Shown piece by piece: positions 20,540 to 29,941 of a stretch of DNA of 64,000 nt. Below the pieces are notes generated by a model that had not been told where the DNA came from, did no database searches, and was given only the letters and a program-made list of their open reading frames with translations. The position numbers and the translations under genes were made by a program. Position 1 is the stretch's first letter, and each line of letters opens with the position of its first letter. The stretch is from Rhodovulum visakhapatnamense (lineage in GTDB: Bacteria > Pseudomonadota > Alphaproteobacteria > Rhodobacterales > Rhodobacteraceae): NCBI RefSeq assembly GCF_004365965.1, contig NZ_SOEB01000008.1, positions 118,016 to 182,015 on the forward strand, in the 5' to 3' direction.

Positions 20540-20932
20540 TCACAGGCCGCCTGCGTCGAAACTGTCGATATACTTGCGCCCGGCCGCCAGCGCCGAGGCT
20601 GTGGCATCGCTGACGCTCATCCGGCGCGACTTGGCCAGCTTGATCAGCATGGGCAGATTGGCGCCGTAAAGGATCCGCCGGTCGCCGGGCGCGCAGGCGC
20701 GGATCGACAGGTTCGAGGGCGAGCCGCCGAACATGTCGGTCACCACCACCACCCCGCCGCCCTCGTCGACCTCGTCCGCGGCGCGGCAGATCTCGTCCTG
20801 CTTGGCGGCGCGATCGTCGTCGGGCGCGATCGAGATGGCGCGTACACCGGGCTGCGGACCCACGACGTGTTCGACCGCGGCCAGGTATTCTCGCGCCAGC
20901 CCCCCATGCGCGACGATGACGATTCCGATCAC
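20540..20932 (-). CDS. PTS EIIA component, mannose-family, regulatory
   Basis: The product is 130 aa. MIGIVIVAHGGLAREYLAAV carries the phosphorylated His at position 9. TDMFGGSPSNLS and GANLPMLIKLA are typical of the mannose-family IIA fold. No IIB/IIC permease genes are near, so it is a regulatory phosphate acceptor rather than part of a sugar transporter, as in other alphaproteobacteria. The start is GTG at 20932, overlapping the rapZ stop by four bases (GTGA). Confidence 0.93.
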   Translation of the reverse strand: MIGIVIVAHGGLAREYLAAVEHVVGPQPGVRAISIAPDDDRAAKQDEICRAADEVDEGGGVVVVTDMFGGSPSNLSIRACAPGDRRILYGANLPMLIKLAKSRRMSVSDATASALAAGRKYIDSFDAGGL

Positions 20933-21855
20933 GCGCCCGTTCCCGCTCGTCTTGCGGGCGCGCCCTGCGCCCGCCTCTCCAGTTCCCTATGCCTTATAGA
21001 CACTTGCCATTCCGTTGCCGCAAGCCGTTTCGCCACGGCCTCGGCCACGGCGACCGAGCGGTGTTGCCCTCCGGTACAGCCGAAGCCGATCGAGATATGA
21101 CTGCGGCCCTCGTCGCGATGGGCCGGCAGCACCAGTGCCGCGAGATCCGAGATCCGGTCGAGAAAGGCCGTAAAGCGCGGATCGTCCGCGACATGGGCGA
21201 CGACCGCCGGATCGCGCCCGTCGAGCGCGCGCAAGGTCGGGTTCCAGTAGGGATTGCGCAGAAAGCGGCAATCGAAGGCCATGTCGAGCCCCAGGGGCAA
21301 CCCCCGCTTGTAAGAGAACGAATGCAGCGAAACCGCCAGCGGTGCGGCCCCGCCGGGGGCGAAACGCGCGGTCATCTCGGCGCGGAACTCGTGGATCGTG
21401 AGATCCGAGGTGTCGATCAGGCTGCTCGCCAGTTCGCGGATCGGGCCGAGGATATCGAGCTCGCGCGCGACCCCTTCCGCCGGGCTTTCGGCCGGGGCCA
21501 TCGGATGGCGCCGCCGGGTTTCGGAAAAGCGGCGCAGCAACACATCGGGCCGGCAGTCGAGATACAGCACATCGGCCTCGAGCCCCGGGGCCGCCGCCAG
21601 CGCCCGGATCAGATCGGCCAGCGCCCGGGCCGAAAAGTCGCGGGTACGGATATCGACGCCCAGGGCCAGCGACGGCCCCGGCATCGGGCCGTCCAGAAGG
21701 CGCGGGATCAGCGAAATCGGCAGGTTGTCGATGGCCTCGAACCCCAGATCCTCAAGCACGTTCAGCGCCGTCGACCGCCCGGCCCCGGACGCACCCGTCA
21801 CCAGCACGATGCGCTGTGGGCGGGGGCCCGGCTCGGTCTCGGCGGCGTTGGACAT
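20929..21855 (-). CDS. rapZ: RNase adapter/nucleotide-binding protein RapZ
   Basis: The product is 308 aa. The Walker A variant VTGASGAGRSTALNVLEDLG is at about residues 19-38. FSYKRGLPLGLDMAFDCRFL and IGFGCTGGQHRSVAVAE are the family's C-terminal hallmarks. In enterobacteria RapZ senses glucosamine-6-phosphate and guides sRNA decay; in alphaproteobacteria the role in the PTS operon is less defined. The start at 21855 shares its A with the hprK stop; an upstream in-frame ATG at 21882 lies within hprK. Confidence 0.96.
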   Translation of the reverse strand: MSNAAETEPGPRPQRIVLVTGASGAGRSTALNVLEDLGFEAIDNLPISLIPRLLDGPMPGPSLALGVDIRTRDFSARALADLIRALAAAPGLEADVLYLDCRPDVLLRRFSETRRRHPMAPAESPAEGVARELDILGPIRELASSLIDTSDLTIHEFRAEMTARFAPGGAAPLAVSLHSFSYKRGLPLGLDMAFDCRFLRNPYWNPTLRALDGRDPAVVAHVADDPRFTAFLDRISDLAALVLPAHRDEGRSHISIGFGCTGGQHRSVAVAEAVAKRLAATEWQVSIRHRELERRAQGAPARRAGTGA

Positions 21856-22283
21856 CAGAAGCGGGGTCCGGCGATGAGGCAATGCAGGATAGCTGCGGGA
21901 AAATATGGCCGATCCACGCGGCGAAGCAAGGGCAGCGACATGCCGAGGATCTCGATCTCGCGCGGCGGCGGCATCCTGTCGGTCTCGGCCATGTCAAGAT
22001 CGACGGCCAGCACCACCGGTGCGGAGGCGACGGTTTCAGTGCGAAGGAGCCCCACGCCCCGCGCCTCGATCAGACCGCGGATCGCCTTGGGGCTGGAGGC
22101 GACAAGACCCTCGGGGCTGCGGGTCAGCACCGTGCGGTCATCCGCGACAAGGGTCGCGCCCAGCGCCATCAGTTGCAGCGCCAGAGCCGACTTGCCCGAG
22201 CCCGAGGCCCCCCGGATCAGGACCGCGCGGCCGCGATGGACGACTGTGCTGGCATGGAGGATGCAGGTCTCGGGGGCGGGCAT
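21855..22283 (-). CDS. hprK: HPr kinase/phosphorylase, short alphaproteobacterial form
   Basis: The product is 142 aa, only the C-terminal catalytic half of Gram-positive HprK (about 310 aa). The P-loop is GASGSGKSALALQL and the HprK signature region contains IRGLIEARGVGLL. It phosphorylates HPr on Ser in response to metabolic state, linking ChvGI, PTS and carbon/envelope control. It sits 33 bp downstream of chvG and is coupled to rapZ, so chvI-chvG-hprK-rapZ-EIIA-ptsH may be transcribed together. Confidence 0.95.
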   Translation of the reverse strand: MPAPETCILHASTVVHRGRAVLIRGASGSGKSALALQLMALGATLVADDRTVLTRSPEGLVASSPKAIRGLIEARGVGLLRTETVASAPVVLAVDLDMAETDRMPPPREIEILGMSLPLLRRVDRPYFPAAILHCLIAGPRF

Positions 22284-22316
22284 GACAGCTGCGGCAGTCT
22301 CCGGCGGGGGCGGGCA

Positions 22317-24023
22317 TCAGATCGGCAGACCCACGACGAAACGGGCGCCCAGTTGTTCCGAAGTCAGGTCGGCCTCGGTCGGGCGGATATTCTCGGCCCA
22401 TATCACACCGCCATGAGCTTCGACGATCTGTTTCGAGATGGCAAGTCCCAGGCCGGAATGGTTGCCGAACTGACCGGCCGGGCGTTCGGAGTAGAACCGG
22501 TTGAAAATCTTGGTCAAGGCCTGCTCGGGAATGCCCGGGCCGGTATCCTCGACCACCACCAGAACCCGGTTGTCGCGCTTGCGCGCCCAGATCCGGACGG
22601 CATCGCCGGTTTCGCAGAACGAAATCGCGTTGGTGATCAGGTTGACGAAGACCTGCGCCAGCCGCGCCTCGAGCCCCTGGATCTGGATCGGATCGGGTGG
22701 CAGATCGGCGATGAAGTCGATCCCGCGTTCGCGCGCCTGCTGGCCCAGATGGTCCGCAAGCCCGCGCAGCAGCCGCACCAGATCGACTGTCGTCTCCTCT
22801 TCCTTGACCAGTTCGCTGTCGAGCCGGGAGGCGTTCGAGATGTCGCTGACCAGGCGGTCGAGGCGGCGCACGTCATGTTCGATCACGTCGAGCAGCTTGG
22901 CGCGCTGGTCCTCGCGCCGCGCCACGCGCAACGTGCCGGTGGCCGAGCGCAGGCTGGCCAGCGGGTTCTTGATTTCATGCGCGACATCGGCGGCGAATTG
23001 TTCGTTGGCGTCGATCCGGTCGTAAAGCGCGGCCACCATGCCGCGCAGCGCAGCCGACAGGCGGCCGATCTCGTCCGGGCGGGCGCTGAGATCGGGGATT
23101 CGCACGCGCCCGGGGCTCATCGAGCGGGCATTGCGGTCCTGTCCGATCTCGGCGGCCGCGGCCAGTTCGGACAAAGGGTTGGCAATGGTCGAGGCCAGCA
23201 CGAGGCTGAGCCCGATCGACACCAGAATGGCGATCACGAAGACCTGAAGGACCTGCTCGCGCTCGATCCGGACCAGCCAGTCAATCTCGCCGCTGGCCGA
23301 GACCATGGCGACCACGCCGACCACGCGGCCCTCCTGCAGGATCGGGGTGGTGACGGTGAAGGTGGTGCGGTTCTCGGCGTCGACCCCGGTCTGAAGCTGC
23401 GGTCCCTCCGTCAGGGTGGCCGCGACCTGATCCTTGAGCTGGACGCGCGGATCCACCGTATCCGGGGCGAGACGATCGCTGCCCGAAAGGCTCAGGATCG
23501 TTTCCCAGACCCGGTAGAGCGCATCGGTGATCATGGTGATCCGGCCGTCATCCTCGTAGCCGTCCACCGGCCAGTCGGCCCGCTTGACCCCCGTCGCCCG
23601 GCCGACAAGGCCCCGCGTGGTGTCGAAGACATAGACCTCGGCCCCCGGGGCCAGTTCCAGCGCGTCGAGCGTGGCCCCGACGTCGAGCCCGTCCGAGGTG
23701 GCCAGGTCAACTGCGGCACCCTGGGGGATCTGCGCCTCGAACACATCGGCGATCAGCTTGGTCTCGGCCACCATCCCGCTTTCGCGCAGGCTCAGCAGAC
23801 TGTCACGGGCGGGGTTGAGATAGAGCACCCCGGAGATCAGTACGATCTGGGCGATCAGGTTGGCGGCAATGATCCGGCGCGCCAGCGGCGAGCGGTTCAG
23901 CGAAATGAGGCTCCGGCTTGGCAGGGGCGACCGGCGGCGGTCGATCTCGCGCCCGCCCACCCAGCCATAGGGATCGTCGCCGAACCCGGCCTCGTCAACT
24001 GCCATCCGCTTGCTGTCGCGCAC
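22317..24023 (-). CDS. chvG: ChvG-type sensor histidine kinase
   Basis: The product is 568 aa. TM1 is IIAANLIAQIVLISGVLYL near residue 50, followed by a periplasmic domain of ~190 residues. TM2 is VFVIAILVSIGLSLVLAS, then HAMP and HisKA with the phospho-His in FAADVAHEIKNPLASL. The ATPase domain has NLITNAISF (N box), VEDTGPGIPE (G1) and HSGLGLAISKQIVE (G2). It controls ChvI; in rhizobia the pair governs envelope, acid response and pckA. The cytoplasmic N-terminus of ~45 residues is typical. It lies 24 bp downstream of chvI. Confidence 0.95.
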   Translation of the reverse strand: MRDSKRMAVDEAGFGDDPYGWVGGREIDRRRSPLPSRSLISLNRSPLARRIIAANLIAQIVLISGVLYLNPARDSLLSLRESGMVAETKLIADVFEAQIPQGAAVDLATSDGLDVGATLDALELAPGAEVYVFDTTRGLVGRATGVKRADWPVDGYEDDGRITMITDALYRVWETILSLSGSDRLAPDTVDPRVQLKDQVAATLTEGPQLQTGVDAENRTTFTVTTPILQEGRVVGVVAMVSASGEIDWLVRIEREQVLQVFVIAILVSIGLSLVLASTIANPLSELAAAAEIGQDRNARSMSPGRVRIPDLSARPDEIGRLSAALRGMVAALYDRIDANEQFAADVAHEIKNPLASLRSATGTLRVARREDQRAKLLDVIEHDVRRLDRLVSDISNASRLDSELVKEEETTVDLVRLLRGLADHLGQQARERGIDFIADLPPDPIQIQGLEARLAQVFVNLITNAISFCETGDAVRIWARKRDNRVLVVVEDTGPGIPEQALTKIFNRFYSERPAGQFGNHSGLGLAISKQIVEAHGGVIWAENIRPTEADLTSEQLGARFVVGLPI

Positions 24024-24047
24024 AGGCTCTGTCCCCGGACCGTCGGC

Positions 24048-24749
24048 CTATTCCTCGTTGTAGCGGTAGCCGATGCCGTACAGGGTCTCGATCGCCGAGA
24101 AGTCGGAATCGACCTGACGCATCTTCTTGCGCAGCCGTTTGATGTGGCTGTCGATGGTGCGGTCGTCGACATAGACCTGATCGTCATAGGCCACATCCAT
24201 CAGCTGGTCGCGGCTTTTCACGAAGCCGGGGCGCTGGGCGAGCGCCTGCAACAGCAGGAATTCGGTCACGGTCAGCGACACATCCATGCCTTTCCAGGTC
24301 ACCGAATGGCGCAGCGGGTCCATGGCGAGCTGGCCGCGCACCATCGACTTGCTTTCCTCGGGCGTGGGCCCGGCATCGGCGGCGATGACCTCCTGCCGAC
24401 GCAGGAGCGCGCGGATGCGCTCGACCAGAAGCCGTTGCGAGAAGGGCTTCTTGACATAGTCGTCGGCGCCCATCCTGAGGCCCAGGACCTCGTCGATCTC
24501 GTCGTCCTTCGAGGTCAGGAAGATCACCGGCATCGAGCTTTTCTGGCGCACCCGCTGCAGCAGATCCATTCCGTCCATCCGGGGCATCTTGATGTCGAAA
24601 ACGGCCATGTCGGGCATGCGCTTGCTGAATGCGTCCAGCGCCGCCTGGCCGTCATTGTAGGTTTCCACCTCGAACCCTTCGGCCTCGAGCGTCATGGAAA
24701 CGGAGGTGAGGATGTTCCGATCATCGTCGACGAGCGCAATCCTAGACAT
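24048..24749 (-). CDS. chvI: ChvI-type OmpR-family response regulator
   Basis: The product is 233 aa starting [20 protein letters not shown]. The acidic pocket is DDD, the phospho-acceptor Asp is in [13 protein letters not shown], then LTSKDDE and the conserved Lys in YVKKPFS. The C-terminal winged helix has [19 protein letters not shown] and [18 protein letters not shown]. The ATG at 24749 fits family starts; an upstream ATG at 24785 is less likely. It diverges from pckA, matching the arrangement in rhizobia, where ChvI acts on pckA. Confidence 0.96.
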   Translation of the reverse strand: MSRIALVDDDRNILTSVSMTLEAEGFEVETYNDGQAALDAFSKRMPDMAVFDIKMPRMDGMDLLQRVRQKSSMPVIFLTSKDDEIDEVLGLRMGADDYVKKPFSQRLLVERIRALLRRQEVIAADAGPTPEESKSMVRGQLAMDPLRHSVTWKGMDVSLTVTEFLLLQALAQRPGFVKSRDQLMDVAYDDQVYVDDRTIDSHIKRLRKKMRQVDSDFSAIETLYGIGYRYNEE

Positions 24750-25079
24750 GGGAGAGTTCCTTATCCTGTCCACAAGCGGAACCAATTGAATCTACGCAAC
24801 ATTTACTCACGCCACAGCTCGAATCGCAGGCCCGTTGCGAATCGCAGCATTACATTGCGGCACATTGAAGCCGGAAAACGTTTACCTAACCGCTAACACT
24901 CTCCGGGGCCGGGTCCGTGCAGGCCGCGAACGAATTTTATCAATCCGCGCAAAATGGTTGCGCTATCAGTAAAAAAATCGAACTATGATTGCGCTAACGC
25001 CTCTCCGGTCCCTGTTGTTTCATGGAAACGTCATGGTATAGCCGCGCCGACCGAAGTGCGGTGGCAAGGAGCACAGACC
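24750..25079. promoter_or_regulatory. chvI/pckA divergent control region with two copies of a shared motif
   Basis: This 330-bp gap is AT-rich for the window and has no gene. CGCTAACACTCTCCGG at 24891-24906 is identical to the etfB upstream motif. A second, similar copy GCGCTAACGCCTCTCCGG lies at 24991-25008, 72 bp before the pckA start. AAGGAG about 15 bp before 25080 is the pckA ribosome site. The motif repeats 100 bp apart suggest binding by one regulator. Confidence 0.5.
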
Positions 25080-26678
25080 ATGGAATTCGGACGTGTGAAC
25101 CCCAATCAGCGCCTTGAGACCCAGGGCATCGAAGGGCTGAACAAGGTCTATTACAACCTCTTGGAACCGGCGTTGGTCGAAGAGGCCCTCAAGCGCAACG
25201 AAGGCACGCTGGGCCAGGGCGGCAGCTTCCTCGTGACCACCGGCGTCCATACCGGCCGGTCGCCCAAGGACAAGCACGTCGTGCGCACGCCGGACGTGGT
25301 CGAGCATATCTGGTGGGAAAACAACCGCCCGATGGAGCCCGAGGCCTTCGACCGCCTGCATGCCGACATGCTGGCGCATCTGAAGGGTCGCGAGGTCTTC
25401 GTCGAGGATCTTTATGCCGGCGCCGATCCCGACAACCGTCTGGATGTGCGGATCGTCACCGAGATGGCCTGGCACGGCCTGTTCTCGCGCCACCTGCTGC
25501 GCCGTCCCGCGCTGGAACAGCTCGACAGCTTCGTGCCCGAATTCACGATCATCAACTGCCCCAGCTTCAAGGCCGACCCCGAGCGCCACGGCTGCCGCAC
25601 CAAGACCGTGGTCGCGCTGAACTTCGCCAAGAAGCTGATCCTGATCGGCGACACCGAATATGCGGGCGAGATCAAGAAATCGGTCTTCACCCTGATGAAC
25701 TACATCCTGCCCGGCAAGGGCATCATGGCGATGCACTGCTCGGCCAACCATGCCAAGGACAATCCGGTCGACACGGCGATCTTCTTCGGCCTGTCGGGCA
25801 CCGGCAAGACCACGCTGTCGGCAGACCCGGCCCGCACCCTGATCGGCGACGACGAGCATGGCTGGTCGGATAACGGCACCTTCAACTTCGAAGGCGGCTG
25901 CTATGCCAAGACCATCAGCCTGAGCCCCGAGGCCGAGCCCGAGATCTACGCCACCACGTCGAAATTCTCGACCGTGATCGAGAACATGGTGTTCGACCCG
26001 CATACCAAGGAACTGGATTTCGAGGATGACAGCCTGACCGCGAACATGCGGTGCGCCTATCCGCTGGACTACATCTCGAACGCCTCCGAGACCTCGCTGG
26101 GCGGGCATCCGAAGAACATCATCATGCTGACCTGCGACGCCTTCGGGGTTCTGCCCCCGATCGCCCGGCTGACGCCCGCGCAGGCGATGTACCACTTCCT
26201 GTCGGGCTTCACCTCGAAGGTTGCGGGCACCGAGAAAGGCGTGACCGAGCCCGAGCCCACCTTCTCGACCTGCTTCGGCGCGCCCTTCATGCCGCGTCGC
26301 CCCGAGGCCTACGGCAACCTCCTGCGCGACAAGATCGCCAAGCATGGCGCGACCTGCTGGCTGGTCAATACCGGCTGGACCGGCGGCGCCCATGGCACCG
26401 GCTCGCGGATGCCGATCAAGGCCACCCGCGCCCTGCTGACCGCGGCGCTCGACGGGTCGCTGAACGATGCCGAGTTCCGCAAGGACCCGAATTTCGGCTT
26501 CGAGGTCCCGCTGGCGGTGCATGACGTGCCCGAGGTCCTGCTGGACCCGCGCCGCACCTGGGCCGACCCGGAGGCCTATGACGCGCAGGCGCAGAAACTG
26601 GTCAGGATGTTCTCGGAGAACTTCGCCCAGTACCTGCCCTTCATCGACGAGGACGTGAAGGAAGCCGCCATCGGCTGA
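25080..26678 (+). CDS. pckA: Phosphoenolpyruvate carboxykinase (ATP)
   Basis: The product is 532 aa. It converts oxaloacetate, ATP to PEP, CO2 and ADP, the entry step of gluconeogenesis from C2/C4 substrates. [12 protein letters not shown] is near residue 60, the kinase-1a motif is [16 protein letters not shown], kinase-2 is [11 protein letters not shown] and the adenine-binding NTGWTGG is near residue 430. It has the usual length. The ATG at 25080 has AAGGAG upstream; the frame extends further but without family sequence. ChvI is encoded divergently, and two shared motifs precede the gene. Confidence 0.98.
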   Translation: MEFGRVNPNQRLETQGIEGLNKVYYNLLEPALVEEALKRNEGTLGQGGSFLVTTGVHTGRSPKDKHVVRTPDVVEHIWWENNRPMEPEAFDRLHADMLAHLKGREVFVEDLYAGADPDNRLDVRIVTEMAWHGLFSRHLLRRPALEQLDSFVPEFTIINCPSFKADPERHGCRTKTVVALNFAKKLILIGDTEYAGEIKKSVFTLMNYILPGKGIMAMHCSANHAKDNPVDTAIFFGLSGTGKTTLSADPARTLIGDDEHGWSDNGTFNFEGGCYAKTISLSPEAEPEIYATTSKFSTVIENMVFDPHTKELDFEDDSLTANMRCAYPLDYISNASETSLGGHPKNIIMLTCDAFGVLPPIARLTPAQAMYHFLSGFTSKVAGTEKGVTEPEPTFSTCFGAPFMPRRPEAYGNLLRDKIAKHGATCWLVNTGWTGGAHGTGSRMPIKATRALLTAALDGSLNDAEFRKDPNFGFEVPLAVHDVPEVLLDPRRTWADPEAYDAQAQKLVRMFSENFAQYLPFIDEDVKEAAIG

Positions 26679-26703
26679 GCCTTCGGTCCTGAAGTCAAAT
26701 GAA

Positions 26704-26729
26704 AAGGCCCGGTCTAGCGACCGGGCCTT
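26704..26729 (+). terminator. Terminator after pckA
   Basis: AAGGCCCGGTC (26704-26714) and GACCGGGCCTT (26719-26729) form an 11-bp perfect stem with a TAGC loop, 25 bp after the stop codon. Reading the other way it also ends in a short T-run, so it may serve moaE as well. Confidence 0.9.
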
Positions 26730-26763
26730 TGCCGTTTCCCTTGGCCGCCTTGCGGCGCCGATC

Positions 26764-26785
26764 GGGTATTTGCACCAAGAAGAAG
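26764..26785 (+). repeat. Short convergent-intergenic repeat, copy 2
   Basis: GGGTATT-TGCA-CCAAGAAGAAG lies one base before the moaE stop codon, between convergent pckA and moaE. It shares its layout with the copies at 19313-19333 and 58050-58070. Confidence 0.6.
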
Positions 26786-26786
26786 A

Positions 26787-27233
26787 TCAGTCTTGCGCCC
26801 AGCGGTCGAGCGCGGTTTCGTCCGCGTCCTTCGCCGCGACCCAGGCCGCGCCGTCGGCGCCGAATTCCTTCTTCCAGAACGGCGCGCGGGACTTGAGGTA
26901 GTCCATCAGGAATTCGGCTGCCGCGAAGGCATCGGCGCGGTGAGGGGCGGCGGTCGCGACCATCATGATCGTTTCGCCGGGCGTCAGGCTGCCATGGCGG
27001 TGGATGACGAGGCAGTCGAGAAGCCCGAAACGCCTCGTCGCCTCGGCGGCGATGGTCTCGAGAGCGCGTTCGGTCATGCCGGGGTAATGTTCGAGCACCA
27101 TCCGGGCGAGCCCGCCGTCGTCGCGCACGATCCCGGCGAAGGTGACGATGGCGCCCGCGTCGCGGCGGCCCCTGGCGAAGGCGCCAGCCTCGGCGCCGAA
27201 ATCGAACGGGGCGGCCTGGACGCGGATGTCCAT
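26787..27233 (-). CDS. moaE: Molybdopterin synthase catalytic subunit MoaE
   Basis: The product is 148 aa. With MoaD it inserts two sulfurs into precursor Z to make molybdopterin. GAIVTFAGIVRD, LEHYPGMTERALETIA, VIHRHGSLTPGETIMMVATA and the active-site Lys pair region KSRAPFWKKEF are all present. It starts one base after the moaD stop, so they are coupled. The operon pgsA-moaD-moaE (perhaps with uvrC) is common in this family. Confidence 0.96.
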   Translation of the reverse strand: MDIRVQAAPFDFGAEAGAFARGRRDAGAIVTFAGIVRDDGGLARMVLEHYPGMTERALETIAAEATRRFGLLDCLVIHRHGSLTPGETIMMVATAAPHRADAFAAAEFLMDYLKSRAPFWKKEFGADGAAWVAAKDADETALDRWAQD

Positions 27234-27234
27234 C

Positions 27235-27483
27235 TTACCCGCCGGTCATCGGCGGGAAGAAGGCCACTTCGCGTACACCTGCAAGCGGCGCATCGAAATC
27301 TGCGAGATCCTGATCGACCGCGACCCGCAGCGCCGAGAGATCGGCGAAGGCGGCGGCATAGCGGTCCTCACGGGCCGAGAGTTCCTCGACCAGCGCCGCG
27401 ACGGTCGGGGCCGCGGTCTCGATCCGCTCTTTCGGCAGGCCGATGCGTTCGCGGACCCAGGCAAAATAGAGCACGTCGATCAT
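27235..27483 (-). CDS. moaD: Molybdopterin synthase sulfur carrier subunit MoaD
   Basis: The product is 82 aa with a ubiquitin-like fold, starting MIDVLYFAWVRERIGLP. The C-terminus is MTGG; the diglycine is thiocarboxylated and donates sulfur in MoaE. The start overlaps the pgsA stop by four bases (ATGA), and the stop is one base from moaE. Confidence 0.96.
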   Translation of the reverse strand: MIDVLYFAWVRERIGLPKERIETAAPTVAALVEELSAREDRYAAAFADLSALRVAVDQDLADFDAPLAGVREVAFFPPMTGG

Positions 27484-28046
27484 CGCGCCTGTTCATCCCT
27501 CAGATAGGGCCAGGACTTGGCGAAATAGTCGGCCCCGGTGATCAGGGTCAGCGCGGCGGCGGCCAGCAGCAGCGCGGTGCCGAGCCCCTCGATGGCGGCA
27601 TGGGGCAGGATGCCATGGGCGATCAGCACCGAGATCGCGATCATCTGCACCGTCGTCTTCCATTTGGCGAGCTTGGTGACCTTCAGCCGTCCGGCCTGGG
27701 CGCCGAGAAATTCGCGCAGGCCCGAGACGAACACCTCGCGGAAGACGATCACCGTCGCGGCGAGCGTCAGCCAGGTCGGCATGCCGAACTTGGCCACCAC
27801 AACCAGAAGGGCCGCCAGGACCATCGCCTTGTCTGCGATGGGGTCGATCATGGCGCCGAAGCGGCTGGTCAACTGCCAGCGCCGGGCGACATAGCCATCA
27901 ACCCAGTCGGTGACCGAAGCCCCGACGAAAAGCACCAGCGCCACCCAGTCGGCGACAGGGCTGTCCCAGAGGAAATAGACCAGAGGGAACAGCGGCGCGG
28001 CCGCAAGGCGCAGCACCGACAGGATATTGGGGAGAGTCCATCTCAT
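27480..28046 (-). CDS. pgsA: CDP-diacylglycerol-glycerol-3-phosphate 3-phosphatidyltransferase
   Basis: The product is 188 aa. A membrane enzyme that commits CDP-diacylglycerol to phosphatidylglycerol synthesis. The CDP-alcohol phosphotransferase motif D-G-x2-A-R-x8-G-x3-D-x3-D is seen in TDWVDGYVARRWQLTSRFGA followed by MIDPIADK. Several hydrophobic segments are present, and the N-terminus MRWTLPNILSVLRLA is typical. It lies 17 bp after uvrC and overlaps moaD. Confidence 0.96.
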   Translation of the reverse strand: MRWTLPNILSVLRLAAAPLFPLVYFLWDSPVADWVALVLFVGASVTDWVDGYVARRWQLTSRFGAMIDPIADKAMVLAALLVVVAKFGMPTWLTLAATVIVFREVFVSGLREFLGAQAGRLKVTKLAKWKTTVQMIAISVLIAHGILPHAAIEGLGTALLLAAAALTLITGADYFAKSWPYLRDEQAR

Positions 28047-28063
28047 GGCCGGGTCATAGCGCG

Positions 28064-29941
28064 TCAGCCGCGCTCATGGAAGAAGCCGTAGATGGTTTCG
28101 GCAAGGCTGTCGGAAATTCCCTCGACCGCCTTGAGGTCGGCGAGGCCCGCGCGGCCGACCGCCTTGGCGCTGCCGAAATGGGTCAGAAGCGCGCGTTTGC
28201 GGGTGGCGCCGACGCCCGGGATCTCGTCCAGGGGCGTCGCGCCCATTGCCTTGGCGCGTTTCGCCCGGTGGGTGCCGATGGCAAAGCGGTGGGCCTCGTC
28301 GCGCAGGCGCTGCACGAAGTAAAGCACCGGGTCGTTATGCCTCAGCGCGAAGGGGCGTTCGCCGGGGCGGTGGAACTCTTCCTTGCCGGCATCGCGGTCG
28401 ATGCCCTTGGCGACCCCAACGACGGGCAGGTCCTCGACGCCCAGATCGGCCATGATCTCGGCCACGGCCCCCACCTGCCCGGCGCCGCCGTCGATCAGCA
28501 GCAGATCGGGCCAGGTCTCGCTCGCGCGGTCGGGATCTTCCTTCAGAAGGCGCTGGAACCGGCGGGTCAGGACCTCCTTCATCATGCCGAAATCGTCGCC
28601 CGGAGTCAGGCTGTCGCCGCGGATGTTGAACTTGCGGTACTGACTTTTCAGAAAGCCCTCGGGGCCGGCCACGACCATCGCGCCCACCGCATGGCTGCCC
28701 TGGATATGCGAGTTGTCGTAGATCTCGACCCGCTTTGGCGGCGCGTCCAAAGCAAACGCCTCGGCCAGGCCCGCCAGCAGCTTGCCCTGCGCCGCAGATT
28801 CGGCCATCCGCCGCCCGAGGCTTTCGCGGGCGTTGCGGGTCGCGTTCTCGACCAGTTCGGCCTTCTCGCCCCTCTGGGGCACGGACAGCTCGACCCGGCG
28901 TCCGGCCTTCTGCGACAGCGCCTCGGCCATCAGGTCGCGGTCCTCGATGTCATGGGACAGCAGGATCAGCCGGGGCGGCTCCTTGTTGTCGTAGAACTGG
29001 CCGAGGAAGCCTTGCAGCAGTTCCGGCGCCTCGGCGCCGCTGCCGGTCTTCGGGTAATAGTCGCGGTTGCCCCAGTTCTGGTGCGCCCGGATGAAGAAGA
29101 CCTGCACGCAGGCCTGCCCGCCTTCCATATGCAACGCCACCACATCGGCCTCGGCCACGCCACGCGGGTTGATGCCCTGTGCCGATTGCACCTGGGTCAG
29201 CGCGCGGATGCGGTCGCGCAGCCCGGCCGCGCGCTCGAACTCCATCGCGTCCGAGGCCTGCTGCATCTCGGCCGCCAATGCCTCCTGCAGGCCCGAAGAC
29301 TTGCCCTTCAGGAAATCCTCGGCATCCCGCACCGCGGCCGCATAGTCCGCCTCGGAGATCCGTCCGACGCAGGGCCCGCTGCAGCGCTTGATCTGGAACA
29401 GCAGGCAGGGGCGGCTGCGGCTTTCAAAGACCGAATCGGTGCAATTCCGCAGCAGGAACACCTTTTGCAACTGGTTCAGCGTCCGGTTCACCGCGCCCGC
29501 GCTGGCGAAGGGACCGAAATAGGCGCCCTTCTCGGTTCGGGCGCCGCGATGTTTGCGGATCTGCGGAAAGGCATGGTCCTTGGCCACCAGGATATTCGGA
29601 AAGCTCTTGTCGTCGCGCAGAAGCACGTTGTAGCGCGGCTTGAGCTGCTTGATGAGGTTCTGCTCCAGAAGCAGCGCTTCGGTTTCGGTCCGCGTCGTCA
29701 GAAACATCATCGACGCGGTTTCCGAAATCATCCGCGAGATCCGGCCGCTATGGCCCGACGGCTTGGCGTAGTTCGACACCCGCTTCCTGAGGTTGCGCGC
29801 CTTGCCGACGTAAAGCACCCGGCTTTCGGAATCGAGCATCCGATAGACGCCCGGCGAATTGTCAAGCGTCGCCAGATAGGACTGGACGCAGGCATGGCCT
29901 CGGGGGCGCGGGGCGGTATCGGGGTCGGCGGTCGGGGTCAT
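28064..29941 (-). CDS. uvrC: Excinuclease ABC subunit C
   Basis: The product is 625 aa, full length. It makes the dual incisions of nucleotide excision repair with UvrAB. The N-terminal GIY-YIG-type nuclease has [20 protein letters not shown], with the GIY form reduced to GVY as usual. The Cys-rich part reads [17 protein letters not shown], the UVR motif lies near [15 protein letters not shown], and the RNase H-like domain has [19 protein letters not shown] and [11 protein letters not shown]-terminal helix-hairpin-helix pairs end [18 protein letters not shown]. It may start the uvrC-pgsA-moaDE operon. Confidence 0.98.
   Translation of the reverse strand: MTPTADPDTAPRPRGHACVQSYLATLDNSPGVYRMLDSESRVLYVGKARNLRKRVSNYAKPSGHSGRISRMISETASMMFLTTRTETEALLLEQNLIKQLKPRYNVLLRDDKSFPNILVAKDHAFPQIRKHRGARTEKGAYFGPFASAGAVNRTLNQLQKVFLLRNCTDSVFESRSRPCLLFQIKRCSGPCVGRISEADYAAAVRDAEDFLKGKSSGLQEALAAEMQQASDAMEFERAAGLRDRIRALTQVQSAQGINPRGVAEADVVALHMEGGQACVQVFFIRAHQNWGNRDYYPKTGSGAEAPELLQGFLGQFYDNKEPPRLILLSHDIEDRDLMAEALSQKAGRRVELSVPQRGEKAELVENATRNARESLGRRMAESAAQGKLLAGLAEAFALDAPPKRVEIYDNSHIQGSHAVGAMVVAGPEGFLKSQYRKFNIRGDSLTPGDDFGMMKEVLTRRFQRLLKEDPDRASETWPDLLLIDGGAGQVGAVAEIMADLGVEDLPVVGVAKGIDRDAGKEEFHRPGERPFALRHNDPVLYFVQRLRDEAHRFAIGTHRAKRAKAMGATPLDEIPGVGATRKRALLTHFGSAKAVGRAGLADLKAVEGISDSLAETIYGFFHERG

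Noticed and set aside
21816..24896. 1026-codon plus-strand frame
   Set aside because: Shadow over hprK, chvG and chvI; no domain is visible and the minus-strand genes are certain.
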